Below are positions 11,507 to 23,197 of a stretch of 64,000 bases of DNA, piece after piece. Position 1 is the first letter of the stretch, and each line of letters starts with the position of its first letter. The translations under genes and the position numbers were made by a program. This DNA is from Flammulina velutipes (Eukaryota > Basidiomycota > Agaricomycetes > Agaricales > Physalacriaceae). Below the pieces are notes generated by a model that made no database searches, was not told the DNA's origin, and was given only the letters and a program-made list of their open reading frames with translations. The stretch is taken from NCBI GenBank assembly GCA_011800155.1, contig CM022376.1:2356001-2420000 (forward strand), read 5' to 3'.

Positions 11507-12908
11507 ATGTCAAACGACGGCGACGAGAACCAACCGCGAGGATACACGCTGTCCGGCGCGCCTGCTGAACCATTACCGGCCAGTTGGGCACGGCCATCGA
11601 CATCGAACGCCCGGGTAGGCAGAGTCGGCGACTGGAACAGCTCTGGGTACGTCTGCCTCTCGTTTCCTGGCTCTTTTCTCATAATTCCTTAGATCCCAAC
11701 CATCCCGCGCTTCACCATCTGGCGGACCCCGTATCAGCACTCTGCGCGACATCGGTAGCAGCGGCGGTGGAGGGGGGATGCCACCAATGGGCAGACCTGC
11801 CCCCGGAGACGACTCCGATGATGACGAGGACGGTCCCCGTGGCCCCCAGAACTTCTTCGCAGGCGGCGAACGCAGTGGTCTTTCCATCCAAAACCCAGAT
11901 CGTGCTGGCCCGCATGTGCCAGGAGGTGATATGGTCAGAGATCTCCTACGCCGAGCCGCAGAGTGCGTCTTATTATTTGTATCGCTTCATTTGACTGACA
12001 CTTGTCTTAGAGCTGGTCCACCTCCCGCCCCAGGATCAGAAGTATCGCGCAACCCATTTGGCGGCGGAGGACATACATTAGGCAGTGACGACGTCGAAAG
12101 TTCGTACGTCCCCGACCCGAATGCCATGGATGGTAAGTCTTGACTCTCTGGCTGTACCTCATTGTTGACACGGTTGTGCAGAGGAGGAGGAAGAGACCGT
12201 CATCCGTCGGTTAACATTCTGGCGTGACGGGTTTTCGGTAGAAGATGGAGAGCTCATGCGATACGACGATCCCAACAACGAATCCGTGTTGGCAGAGATC
12301 AACGCTGGGTTCGTATTCTCTTTCCCAAAGGACGAAGCTGCAACTCACTTTTTTTTAGTCGTGCTCCTCCCTCCATTCTAAATGCCGCAGCAGGTCAGCC
12401 CGTCGAGCTGCGCGTCGAACGAAGGATAGACGAAAATTATGTTGCGCCTAAACGTGTCGGTGGATTCTTCGGTTCTGGCCAGAGGTTGGGTGCTCCTGTG
12501 CCCTCATCTCCGCCCACTGCCGGCTCATCCTCTACTATGCCCGGCTCATTCAGAGAAGCGCCTGTCGCAGACAAACCCCTTCAGCCTCAAACTAAGTTTG
12601 AGGTTGATCAGACTCAACCGACGACGAGCATTCAGATCAGGCTGGCTGACGGAACGAGGATGGTGTGTCGTATGAACTTGACACATACGGTGGGAGATAT
12701 TAGGAACTTTATCAATGCGTATGTTTTGTCTCTTCATCTTCATTCATTTCCCTAGCTAACCCATGGAATCCCTAGGTCACGGCCGGAGAACCTGACGCGA
12801 CCGTACACCATTGGGACGACATTTCCGAACAAGACGTTGGAGGACAATACTCAAAGTGTTGACTCAGCTGGCTTGAAGAACAGTGTTATCGTACAGAGAT
12901 GGGCGTAG
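11507..12908 (+). CDS. shp1: p47/Shp1-type Cdc48 cofactor (SEP-UBX protein)
   Basis: Joining 11507-11646, 11693-11962, 12011-12132, 12182-12308, 12359-12718 and 12776-12908 gives 383 aa. The middle part contains the acidic [10 protein letters not shown] stretch and the [11 protein letters not shown] segment typical of p47. A SEP domain (about 183-265, including [14 protein letters not shown]) and a C-terminal UBX domain (about 305-383, with [11 protein letters not shown] and ending VIVQRWA) follow. By family it binds Cdc48/p97 through UBX and works in membrane fusion, proteasomal delivery and phosphatase regulation. An N-terminal UBA domain, usual in animal and yeast members, is absent: the protein starts [17 protein letters not shown]. 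All introns are 46-57 nt. Confidence 0.95.
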
Positions 12909-13161
12909 AGGTGAATACGAAAACAAGATGTATTTGTATGATTTAGAAATGAAACGCATCCTTTTTTTTCACTGTTCGATTCTCAGGTTCTGTGCGACGA
13001 AGACGTGTTGGCAGTGCAGGACTTCTTCCTTGCATTATTCGTGATACCAGCTCATATTAATCTAACAGGACATCCAGGCATACAACACTAGGGGCAACAT
13101 AATAAGACGAAGGAAAGTAAGTAAGTAATAACTTAGTCATGAATGGAGAATCGCCTGGAAC

Positions 13162-13977
13162 CTAGTCTTCATCATCGCTCGCAGCGTCTGCACTCATCCA
13201 CGCAGTAAAGATCCCCTTGCAGTGATCCCTGTGCGCCACCCACTCCTCGACCGTGACAAACTTCTTCGTCACCGTCCTCAACACCGTCCCCTTTCTTTTC
13301 CCCTTCTTCTGCACGACCTCCCTCTCTTCAATTCGCTCGATGCTGCATTCCTCGCGGCATCCCTTGCAGACCACGGCCACCTGCCCCGGCATGATTTTCT
13401 GAACCCACTCTTCGCCTTTGAGCCATGTGATGAGGTTGGCGCCGTTGGTGGGGGCGATGCGGAGGGTGGATAGGAATTCGTCTTTTTTGGAGGAGATGTT
13501 GAGGAGGTCGTGGAGGACGGCGCCTTTGGTGGCTGCGAGCGTGGGGCGTGGTTTTTTGTTTGGGAGGCTGTTGGAGGGGTGTTGGTCAGTTGAGAGAGTG
13601 GAAGGGTAGGTGGGAGGTAACGTACTTCTCCTCGTCGGATTCTTCTCGAGCGTGCTTGAGCTTCTTCTGTTCTTGCTTGAGGTTGTATTTCTTGTTGTAA
13701 TCGCTGAAGTTTAGTTTGATGGTGAGGGGGCGTCTGGGGGTTGTGGTAAGTTGGGTGAGATTGGGAGGATGGAGGGGTGGGACGTACCTGTTGACTTCTT
13801 CTTCGGTGAAGGTGGCTGGGCGGAGAGTGAATGATCTGGGGATGGGTATGAGATTTGTGGAATGGGGGAAGGTGAGGAAGGAGCGTACCCAGCTGGTTCG
13901 GTATCGACGATGGGCGAGGCATCGATGTAGGACTTGGTGATTTTGGGGGCGTATTTGTTGGTCGAGGAGCAGGCCAT
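13162..13977 (-). CDS. Uncharacterised C2HC-motif protein, paralog A
   Basis: Complement of 13162-13567, 13626-13703, 13788-13835 and 13889-13977 gives 206 aa with three phase-2 introns. The N-terminus carries SFTLRPATFTEEEV and a Lys-rich helix (KKYNLKQEQKKLKHAREE). The C-terminus has VCKGCREEC, a basic linker, then WVAHRDHCKGIF. Cys-x2-Cys-x3-Cys with His-x2-His-Cys spacing could bind one zinc ion, which is inference. The gene at 16666-17459 has the same intron positions and phases, the same FRPA.FTxEEV box, and the same Cys/His ending, so the two are duplicates. I cannot name the function. Nuclear action is possible given the basic stretches. Confidence 0.85.
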
Positions 13978-14833
13978 GGTTGAGTAGTATGAAATGGAGT
14001 GGTAAGGATGGGTGTATGAGCTGGGTAATGATGGTACCCTAGAGAAACTAGTGGGTGGTCTTTATACTGAGTTACAGAAGACGCCTTGGTATCGTTGAAG
14101 ATTACGGAATCTCATGTGCCCTTTGTTCGTCTGGGAAGGAGTGAACAATGGGGGAGGATTTGGACCATTGTGTTTTTGATGGCCACTCTTCCAGAAGTAG
14201 GATGGATAATGAAAAAGTACTTTTCCATGGCGACGCAGTAAGCATTGGTAACAATAATAATGAAGACGCGTCCGTCTCGTCAATTTACTACTTCTCTGGA
14301 TGACATGTGACGCCCCGTTTCAAAGTATTCGATATTATTCCTCTATTACCTGACTCTAATCAGCATCGTAGCTTGATTTCAATGCATTCTCATCGCTTAG
14401 CGCTGGACCCATATGTCGCAGTCTTTTGCGCCACCGATTAGTCTTGCGGCCATTGCCGATCGTATTGATGGTGGCCCTGTGCCTACGACGTCACCCTTGC
14501 ACTTAAACTATTCAATATTCAATTCTCAGTCTGCGTCATTGGGGTCGGTCTCTAGACTGTCGGAGATATTGTTCATGGTACTAGCAATCCATCTTGCCTC
14601 TGCGCGACAGACGTGTACAGAACGACACTCAGACAAATGTCCCTCGCACTGCCTCCCTCTACCCTCGCTTCCGTCTTCGCACTTGGCAAGGTTGACAGTT
14701 AGATTCAACTAACCATCACATCTTTGATGGCGGGCACACTCGCAACAGGTTTGGCTCTGGAAATGACATCGCCACATGTATCTTGTGCTATATAAACATT
14801 CTTGTCCCTTGAGAGCATCGACTTGGCTGTTGG
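13978..14833. other. Divergent intergenic region
   Basis: About 860 bp between two genes that start on opposite strands. A TATATAAA lies at 14789-14796, about 40 bp before the next start. No other gene is seen. Confidence 0.6.
14789..14796 (+). promoter_or_regulatory. TATA box
   Basis: TATATAAA 38 bp upstream of the ATG of the 7-TM protein gene. Confidence 0.6.
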
Positions 14834-16182
14834 ATGTCTTCCTTCACCCCCGCAAGGGCAACATTTGTCGCGTTGTTTTGCTCCGCGTCTCTGCATGGTA
14901 TGTTTCTTCACCTACAGCTTATACGTCGACCTTATCTTCATCCAGGAATATACACCGTCCTCTTCTTTATCGCCGTGTATCTGTTCTGGTACGTCATGCT
15001 TTCCCCGCATCCAGATTTACGATCGTTCAACATCGCGTCCAAATGGCAGCCGGGGCAAAGGCTTTCCTTCAACCATCTTCGGCAACCTCGTCAAGGTCTT
15101 CACTGTGATTCTCTATGTCATATCAACGATACATCTAGCGCTAGCTATGAAGCAGAATTTCGAGGCATTTGCGGTCGACGAAAACGCGGACGAGGTGTTT
15201 GCAGATCAAGCGGGGGATATTGTCATCGCACATCTGGCTATGGAGTTGGTTAATGTGCGTGTCCTTCATGTTGGGCTTGTATACATGATCCCGCTAACGG
15301 ATATGTTGCAGTGTATCATCGCGGATATGATACTCATCTGGCGGGCATGGGTGCTCTGGAATCGGGATTGGAGAATTGTCATCTTGCCATGTGTCTTGTT
15401 AGTGGGAAGTTCAGGTGCGTTCTTTCTCCGCCTCCGTACTCTTCTTTCCTTACTCTGGTTCTGTAGTCACTGGAGTGGTCGGAATCTATAACCAGTCGTT
15501 ATTCACCGTTGGTGGTATCGTGAGCAGCGATGGGTCATGGGCGTTGGCATTCGCGATCTTGACAATGCTCACTAACATTTGTGCGACCGGGCTTCTTGCT
15601 GGTCGAATATGGTACGTGTCTTACTCTTGCCCATAGCCTCGCATCCATCTCTCATCAAGCAATCAATTCCACAAGGTATCATACACGGGACATGAAGAGA
15701 TCCCAGCAAACGACGATGAACGGCCGCTATTTGAAGATCATGTTGATCATCGTGGAATCCGGTGCTATCTATCTTACAACATTGGTAGGCTTCCTTCTTG
15801 TGAAGATCTCATAAGCGGGGCTAAAGATCTGTTGTTACACAGGTGATCTTCGCCATCTTAGCTGTTACGGGTCATTCGGCAGTCATCATCCTCGTCGATG
15901 CTGTTGCGCATCTGACCGTGAGTTCCTCGTCATTTACAATGCTCAGCATTTAAGCTTTTGGACTCGTAGGGCATCGTTCCGACGATGATAGTCGTTCTTG
16001 TGGCCTTGCGCCTTGATACAGAATCACAAAAAGCAAGAGAGATATCGACCCTGTCGTTCTCACTCAGTCAGACGAAGACCTCAGTTATTATCTCCGACAC
16101 GGTTCTGGATATTGGCCCAAACGCAAGCAAAGGATCGCAGACGTTCCGGCGCAGTAACACAGATGGCAGTGGTGTCGTTTGA
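14834..16182 (+). CDS. Seven-TM membrane protein of an expanded mushroom family
   Basis: Joining 14834-14897, 14946-14988, 15050-15254, 15312-15414, 15467-15611, 15676-15784, 15843-15917 and 15970-16182 gives 318 aa. About seven hydrophobic helices are visible, among them LFCSASLHGIYTVLFFIAVY, KVFTVILYVISTIHLALA, DMILIWRAWVLW, a WALAFAILTMLTNICATGLL helix and AVIILVDAVAHLTG. The IWRAWVLWNRDW box and a hydrophilic tail of about 55 residues are typical of an unnamed multi-pass family common in Agaricomycetes. No ligand or function is established. Intron 2 is read as 14989-15049, because an earlier AG would leave a 26-nt intron and break the frame. Confidence 0.8.
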
Positions 16183-16665
16183 CTGGATTCTTTCAGCAAC
16201 TAGGACAGGACAGTTGCTATTTAGTAAGAGCTATCGATTCTATGTATTGATATTTAATGCTGTGCATGTAATTGCAGGATTATTCAAGTTGTGTTGCATC
16301 TGACACTGTTTCTGCATATCTCTACTCTTTCTTGAACCCCAAGATCTTCTCAGCTATTCCTACTTCTGTCGCAATCGGTGACCGCGAAGTGTGGCGCAGA
16401 CCGCCGTACCACCTATCGATCTCAGATCTTAGGGATGTCTTTGCGTGTCAAATCCTAGAGCTCGTTGTTCACATTGGAATATTTTCGGAAGCTTTGTTTA
16501 GCATGCGGCGTGTTTTTCCAAACTGTCTCATTGTACGGTACACTCATTGTTGTGCTGTGCCGCGCGGGCCTACTGTCCAAATATATGGAGAGGCGCTTCG
16601 TCGCTTTGTTTAACCAACATTTTGATCTTTTGCTTTCACAGACAGGCTCTGTGCATCCTCATATT
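16183..16665. other. Intergenic region with TGTGGCGC at 16390
   Basis: About 480 bp without a gene. It holds one perfect TGTGGCGC at 16390-16397, 276 bp before the next start. Confidence 0.5.
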
Positions 16666-17459
16666 ATGTGTTTCTCCAATGACTCCCGCGCATCTGGCAG
16701 GCCCCACTCCTCAAGCGTCCCACTGGCTGGGACGAGCATTGCACCGTGTGTATCTTCTGTAGTACCCATGTCAACATGCACCTAACTCTTTCCCAGACCC
16801 TCCTTTAAATTCAGACCCGCCATTTTTACTCCAGAGGAGGTTCAGCGTGTATGGCCTACAACGTGAGTCCCACTGTTTTACTCCCTCCAAAGTGGTAACT
16901 AATTCATACAAAAGAAGTCCCATCGTTCCAGCGAAACGAACTCATGCCATGGAGGATCGTCACGAGTGCGTCATGCCATTCAGCTCCCATCCCCATTGCT
17001 AATACTACCTCTGATAGAACTCCGTCGAAATACCTTCCTCCTGCCAAGAAACGCCACCTCAACGACGAAGACACCCTTCTCGCATCCCAGCGTCAAGGCA
17101 TGGAAACCGACTTCGTCGATGCATTCGCTCGCCTTCAACTTCAATGGAGAGACAGCGAAGCCGAATGCCTCGAAGCCTTTTCCCGGCTCAGCCTCCGAAA
17201 TACCGACAGTGCTATCTTCAAGTGTCTCAAAGAGGATCGATGGGTTCACGCGGTCACTTCTACGAGTGTCACTTGTGTGGGATGTAAGCAGGTTTGCTCG
17301 CTACAGACCGAGGGATCCCAGTCTGGCCGTAATACCGTGAAGAAACAAGGCAAGAGTTCTGCGAAGAAGCCTGTAACCGTTTCGCCGAAGGGGTGGCTGT
17401 CACATAGGGAGCATTGCAGGGCGATATTCGCTTTGTGGCTCAAGGAGAACTCGGCGTAG
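16666..17459 (+). CDS. Uncharacterised C2HC-motif protein, paralog B
   Basis: Joining 16666-16745, 16797-16862, 16918-16965 and 17018-17459 gives 211 aa. It is a clear relative of the 13162-13977 gene: SFKFRPAIFTPEEV near residue 30, three phase-2 introns at matching places, and an ending with CVGCKQVC, a basic linker and WLSHREHCRAIFALWL. The middle (about 85-130) is rich in acidic helix (DAFARLQLQWRDSEAECLEA). Intron 2 ends in two alternative AAG acceptors three bases apart (exon start 16915 or 16918), so two isoforms differing by one residue are possible. Function is unknown; the conserved Cys/His set suggests a small zinc site. Confidence 0.85.
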
Positions 17460-17905
17460 GTCCCGATAGACCATACAGTTGTTCCCCAATCGCCTGTATC
17501 CACCTTCCTTTAGTTCCCGTATGTATTTACTACGCAGCTCTATAGTAGCGTATTTTTTTAGTATGTTGGAAAGAAATCAACACAGGTGTATTCCACATCA
17601 CTGTTCACTTGAGCAGCTGATAACGAGGATGAAAGAAAGATGCCGGAGGGTGTGTTGATTGTCGATCATGTTGTAAGATTTGCGAACGAAGTTTGATCTC
17701 AGAGTTTGATGGTGATCGTGGCGCAGGACGCTCAAGGTCTGTAGCCTGCGAGTTTCCTTCCAAGCCGGAAGGCTTCAAGCTGGGGCTCTAACTCTAAAAT
17801 GCACAAGCATTAATCTAACGGTGAGTACATTGATTATACAAAAAATTATATTATAGACACGGATTTATACAATCAACGTGTAAAACGACTGTAGGACTTT
17901 CTAAA
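17460..17905. other. Convergent intergenic region
   Basis: About 450 bp between the stop codons of paralog B and the ammonium transporter. It is AT-rich, as expected for 3' ends; no gene is seen. Confidence 0.6.
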
Positions 17906-19582
17906 CTACGCCTCCTCGTGGAAGTGTTTTGGTTCACGTCCACCGGTGGTGACACCAAAGCCGTCATGGTCATTGGTGAGCTCCTGCTCAAGACCAACAT
18001 AGTCATAGGCGAACTCGCCCATGTCGTACTCGTCCATGCCAACGATTTGCGCCTGTTCTGATACGTCTTCGGGTAGACGCATGCGGCAGAATGGGATGAA
18101 GTGCATGATCCAGAGGATAATCGTCTATCGAGAGGCCGTCAGCTTGCATAGATCAAGGGAATGGCTGGAAAACGTACTGTCATGACGAAGGAGTATGCCA
18201 TGCCGGCAACCGAGTCTGCGATCTGGTGTCCGAGTTGGATATAGTGGTGGTCGAGCCATCCACCTGGTATCACTGAGAACCCGTCAAAGGCAGCAACTGA
18301 GGCTTGGGCAAAGAGTGCAGTGAGGATGTTGCCGACTACACCTCCGACGGCGTGAGAGGCGAAGATATCGAGGGTATCATCGTAACCGAAGACGAATTTG
18401 AGCTGGGTAGCGAAATTGCAGACCGTTCCTGCCATGAAGCCAAAGAGGACAGCGGCGGCTTAAGGAACGTCAATAAAGGCCAGTTGAAGGGTAAGGGGAG
18501 TTACGTACGAGCACCAACGAAACCACTTCCAGGCGTGATGGCAACGAGTCCTGCGATAGCACCAGAGCAGAATCCAACAGCCGACCATTTCTTCTCGATC
18601 CTGTAATCCCAGAGCATCCACGTCAAACCGCCCACGCTCGCAGCGAGGTTGGTAACGAGACAAGCCTGAGCCGCGCGCAAGTTGGCGCTCAAGGCACTAC
18701 CACCGTTGAACCCGAACCATCCGAACCACAGCAGCACCGTTCCGAGGATGATGTAACTGGTGTTATGGGGTTTGTACGACAATCGCTCGGTTCCCCATCC
18801 CTTCCGCTTGCCGAGATAAACACTGATGGCCAATGCTGCGGTTCCAGAGGATATGTGGACGGGGGTTCCTCCAGCGAAGTCGAGGCCGCCCATGATGAAA
18901 GACCAGCCGTTGGCTGACCATGTCCAGCAGGCGATGGGGTTGTACACGAGGGTAGACCATATGAAGACGAAAACGGGTACTGGTCCGAGACGCCCACGCT
19001 CTGCGACTGCGCCTAGGGCTATCATAGGGGTGATGGAGGCGAACATGAGTTGGTATACGCAGAAGACGATAGCAGGAAGTCGCGTGCTGCCCATCGAAGG
19101 AGCTTCAAGGACGCCCTTCAGGCCGAAGTATTCTGGACATGGAGTCAACAAATGTGAGAGGTAACGCAGTAAAATTACTCACTGAGGTCACCAATGAATG
19201 CGCTTCCCGTTTCGCTAAACGTTAGAGAGTAGCCCCAAAAGAACCACTAAATTTTTGTTAGTTAGGGTATAATATGAAACAAAACGGGATGTCCATACCT
19301 GGAAGGCGACCACTGCGAGGACCATGAGGCCTAGGTACATCTGCGAGAGCGCATTTTTTCTCCTCAGTAGGCCAGAATAGAAGAATCCAAGCCCGGGGAT
19401 CATGAGCCAGACGAGCGCAGTGCACGTCAGTATCCATGCGATGTCTCCAGCGTTGTATACAGAGACAGTCCCACTCTCCTCGGTGACAATCATGTCGCCC
19501 GCTACGAAAGTAATACGGTTAACCACGGATGAGGCGAAAAAGAAGGAGGTTGCTTACAAGCATCATAGGTAACGTTGACCAT
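17906..19582 (-). CDS. amt: Ammonium transporter (Amt/MEP family)
   Basis: Complement of 17906-18124, 18178-18458, 18509-19132, 19183-19246, 19299-19501 and 19558-19582 gives 471 aa. It moves ammonium or ammonia across the plasma membrane. Family landmarks are in order: IPGLGFFYSGLLRRKNAL in the first helices, WFFWGYSLTF, GAVAERGRLGP, and DFAGGTPVHISSGTAAL with the first pore histidine. LWFGWFGFNGGSAL and FASHAVGGVVGN with the second pore histidine follow, then a charged cytosolic tail after IPFCRMRLPEDV. The length is usual for fungal Mep proteins. The first exon is only 25 nt. TATA-like CTTTTATA (19659-19666) sits about 77 bp upstream. Confidence 0.96.
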
Positions 19583-19658
19583 CTCGACGCTGGGAGGGGC
19601 AGGGGTAGGTAAAGGAGAGTCAGAGAGGAACGATCCGCTCGACCGTTGCACCGCCGCA

Positions 19659-19666
19659 CTTTTATA
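19659..19666 (-). promoter_or_regulatory. TATA box of the ammonium transporter gene
   Basis: Reads TATAAAAG on the minus strand, about 77 bp before the ATG at 19582. Confidence 0.6.
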
Positions 19667-20503
19667 CTGCTGAAATAGAACATCCTATCTCGAGAGCTTA
19701 TCTTTTGAAAATGCTTGGCCAATTGTAACTTGTCGATCATTTTAGGGTCGGCGACAATCGGAAGCTGATAGTGGTTTCCGCCACATCCCGTCGTCCCGTT
19801 CCTCGATCGTTTCAACGCAGTTTTCAAAACTCTCGTCGCTGTGGAGGCTATGGCTGTCGTGCTAGGGGGAAGGAAGAGTCGGAGTGGTGTAGTAGATGCG
19901 ATAAGTCGAGGACGGCCATGCGGAATCAAGTCCACTGTCACTTGTGGAGGCGTGTAGATTGCTGGGGTATGCCATATGGAACGTACACCTCGGCGTACAA
20001 AGTGTGCGGTACCCCTGGTGGCGTTCACAGATCTTTGTCAGCCGTTGTGACTCGAGCAATCCAACTGTCCGGTTTGTATGCTGACTAGATGTCGAGTATC
20101 ATGGATGGTGTAGGTGGGCTGGTAAGTAGTACCACCGGCGACATGTCGGTTCAATCGTCCAGGTCGACGAGGTAGAAAGGGGCACAGCGGCGAAAGATAA
20201 ATATTTATTCTGGCAGCGTCCTTGACGGTTCTCTCCTAGAGCGACTGGGCCCGAACGAGTCAATGTGCAATTCAGCACGAGATACAAATTTAGCAATCCA
20301 ATGAACGCACCACGTAAAAGGAGTTCAGCAATGAAAATTGTCGCTATCATGAACTTGGAGGAGCAGTGTGAGGGTCAGCGAAGGAGCGAGAGATATGCTT
20401 ACAGCCATATATATAGGCGTCGGGGAACTTGAAAGTGGTGATCATGATCGAACATCAGGACTTAATTGTGGCCTTGATAAGCTGGATAAGAAAATGTCTG
20501 CAT
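19667..20503. other. No confident gene
   Basis: Region between the transporter promoter and the short spliced frame at 20504. On the minus strand there is a TATATATAT near 20405 and a frame with a hydrophobic stretch (MIATIFIAELLLRG, ending near 20310). I could not build a complete gene model from it. Confidence 0.35.
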
Positions 20504-20840
20504 TCAGACCCATACATCGTAGAGAAAGAGAATACATGTGAAAAGGAAAAGTCCGAACTCATGATAAGCAGAGGAGGAAAAGGGAGAGTGGAGATACCAC
20601 GACTGGAAACCTAGTGCGTATGTCCGAGTCTCCTTTCGCCCATCCGGAATCGAAATCGAGTAAGCAGTCAGCCAACTTTTGGATAACTCCTCAACGAGGC
20701 ACGTCCTCTCAGAAGGTGCAGACGCTTGGGCGGTCCTTTCTAGGTCATAGGCAAATCTGAACGGGATGTCAGTATTGAGAGGAACCAAACGTGACTAAGG
20801 CAACGTACCCAGCCATGAAGTATTGATGTAGATCCACCAT
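20504..20840 (-). CDS. Short spliced open frame, product unknown
   Basis: Complement of 20504-20756 and 20809-20840 gives 94 aa. The 52-nt intron is strong: GTACGT, TACTGAC, TTCAG. The protein begins MVDLHQYFMAGFAYDLERTA. The ATG lies only six bases after the stop codon of the PIN-domain gene on the same strand, so it would need a promoter inside that gene, or be read from a shared transcript. More introns may follow; the 3' end is uncertain. It could also be a spliced 3' UTR of the PIN gene. Confidence 0.3.
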
Positions 20841-20846
20841 GAGCGT

Positions 20847-21829
20847 TTATGGGTCCGGCTCGAGCTTCTCCCCACGCGCCAAAACGCGGATGACTTTGGT
20901 CGGTTCGATAGTAGCAGTAGGAGGACGTTCAACTAGGCCTTTCTCGCGCTCCCTACGAGGCGATCCGTGAGGGCGAGGGGAGCGTTTGTCCTTGTCTTCT
21001 GACGAAGTGCGTCTTCCGTGACCGTGAGGGGCAGCCTTGAGCTCGACGACGTTAATTCCGGCACGCTTGCCCCAGTAGGCAACAAGAGCGCCGTTCGACC
21101 TATCTGGGATAGACGGAACTAGAGGGGCGGCTGTGGGAGGAGATGCACATGTGGCGAGGATAACCTTGTATGCCGTCTTGTTCAACGTGTCGCCAGCGTG
21201 CTCCATTTCCCACCGCGCACTGCAGATGGTGCGCCGGAGCCACTCCGGGGACGCTTCGGGGGTGGCGGGAGCAGCTAGGAAGGAGATCTTGTCCCAGGGG
21301 ACGTACGCGTCGTCTTGCTGAACCCGAATGCGAGGATTCGTTCCGACTTGGGCCTCAAGAATGCGAGACGCCTCGCGAGCACGCTGAGCGAGTGGGGTAG
21401 ATCCTTTCTTCAACATATCCATGGTGTTTAGAGCTGTAATTCATGAGTTCATTATCATCTCCAAGAGTCAGACAACACACCTTCGAGGGGAACTATCACG
21501 ATTTCCTGACGTCCATTGCGGCACCATTTCTTGAGCTGGTCGAGAGCATTGACGAGGACGCTGGCGTCGGCGATGATAATGTCGGCGTCCTTGGTTTTCT
21601 CGCTGTCGGTGTCCTCACCGCTCAATCTCCCAGTGTCGTGAACGCCAGCCTTGATAGGAATCGCTTTGGTGACGATCTCGGGCCCAAATTTCTTTCTAGG
21701 ACCGCCGCCGCCACCCCGCTTAGCGCCACGCTCGCGATCTCTGTTGCCCCAATGTCCGCCACCTCCGACGGTCTTTTCGAGTTGCTCGACTTGGTGGTTG
21801 AGGAATGCTGCTCCCAGAGCCTTGGACAT
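20847..21829 (-). CDS. PIN-domain protein
   Basis: Complement of 20847-21433 and 21481-21829 gives 311 aa. A Gly/Arg-rich N-terminus (about residues 25-50) precedes a PIN-like core starting DADIIIADASVLVNALDQL. The first conserved Asp lies in IIADAS, and VPLEALNTMDMLKKG follows across the intron. The rest of the core (about 130-245) includes VQQDDAYVPWDKI. The C-terminus is basic and Arg/Ser-rich (GRRTSSEDKDKRSPRPHG). PIN domains are metal-dependent ribonuclease folds acting in RNA decay. I cannot assign a specific subfamily, although the layout resembles Smg6-like stand-alone PIN proteins of fungi. Confidence 0.75.
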
Positions 21830-23197
21830 CGCTATCTTGTTCGCAGGTGCAGCCTAGACATTGTCAAGTCAACGGTTAACGAAATGCAGGCAAAGCGTAC
21901 CATTGTGTTGTACGATATCAGTTTGTTGGTTGCGCAGACGTATTTATATAGATCCTCTAGACAAGGGCCAGAGAATAAAAGGCGGGAGAACAAGGTCAGA
22001 ATACAAAGCACAGAAGAACAAAGCACTGATAAAAGCAGGTCGTGGTTACTGTTTAACAAACCAAGCTGTGCACTTCATTGACGAACAGCGGATTACTCAG
22101 CTTACTCAAGCACGGTATGCCGGGCCGCAAATGTGGCGTCATTTTATGTGACTCGATAAACACAGCTACGGATTTTTTGCTACCGCCATCCTTCAACCAA
22201 AGTATTCCTGGTATTTCTTTTTATCGCAGCGCTGTGATCTCGAGGTACTCGTGAGCGAGGCTGTACGCACGACACAGATAGCGGCTTACTTGTTTTGTTT
22301 TTCATTTGAATGGGCAGCCAGGGGCATGATCTCCGCGCCATCCACAGTGGCAGCACTGGGGCTCGCTGTGACCAGATATCTTGATAGTTTCAAAGAGAGC
22401 AGCCATGGGAGTAAGGCAGTGGGTGACTTTCGGTGGCTGGGTTCCTTGGACGTACCACCTCGACTTTATATCTCACTAGTTGCTTCGGACTCGGGTCATT
22501 GGATCAAGATGCCCCGCAACCACAGTCACTGGATTCAATCGTTCGTATCCTGGAACTTCTTGATCTTCCCAGGTCAAGTTGAATACTGAGTCCTGAGCGC
22601 TGAGCGCTGCAGATCTTGTACTCCGCGTCCAACATAGTCTGTAGGTCAGGCCTTGTCAAGTCCTAATTATAACGGCTGCAGAGTTGCAGGACGGTGTGGA
22701 AGTAAGGTGCGATGGGTCGGGTACTCAGACGCCACATGCCTAGCGGGGTGGCTTCCAGTGCCTTTAGCTTCGAAGGCCAATGCAGTGGTACCACACGACC
22801 AATCAAGTTCGTAATTGAGTAATCTACTGACTTGTAGGACATTGAGTGGACCATGCTGTGCCAGTGGACCATGAACTCTGCACCACATGCTTTAGTTCCG
22901 TCAGGCGTTTTGTCCGAGTCTATTCATACCCTATGTCAGACTCCACTGATACGTTCACAGGCGAAACATTGAGAGACGCGCCACTGTTCGTCGGTGATTG
23001 CCGACCGCCAATCACCTTGAGAACACGGTGCATGACCGCCGCTTTTGGGATTGAAGCTTGAAGGACAATTGGAGGATATCCGTACGAGAAGAACATAGTA
23101 TTGCATTGAATAAAAGAACAGCATATTGGCAACAACAACAAAATACAGAGCATGGCAGTATGTAACCTTATTTCTACAAAAACATACAATAATCCAA
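21830..23197. other. Intergenic region, about 1.4 kb
   Basis: Lies upstream of the PIN gene and downstream of the GEF-kinase gene. It contains TGTGGCGT at 22132-22139, a repeated gtggaccatg near 22849 and 22864, and gagcgctgagcgctg near 22596. No coding sequence was recognised. Confidence 0.5.

Noticed and set aside
13278..13922. A 214-aa Pro/Ser-rich minus-strand frame
   Set aside because: It reads through three well-formed introns of C2HC paralog A in the wrong frame.
14989..15014. A 26-nt GT-AG intron in the 7-TM gene
   Set aside because: Too short for a fungal intron, and its removal puts a stop codon in frame; the 61-nt intron 14989-15049 restores the frame.
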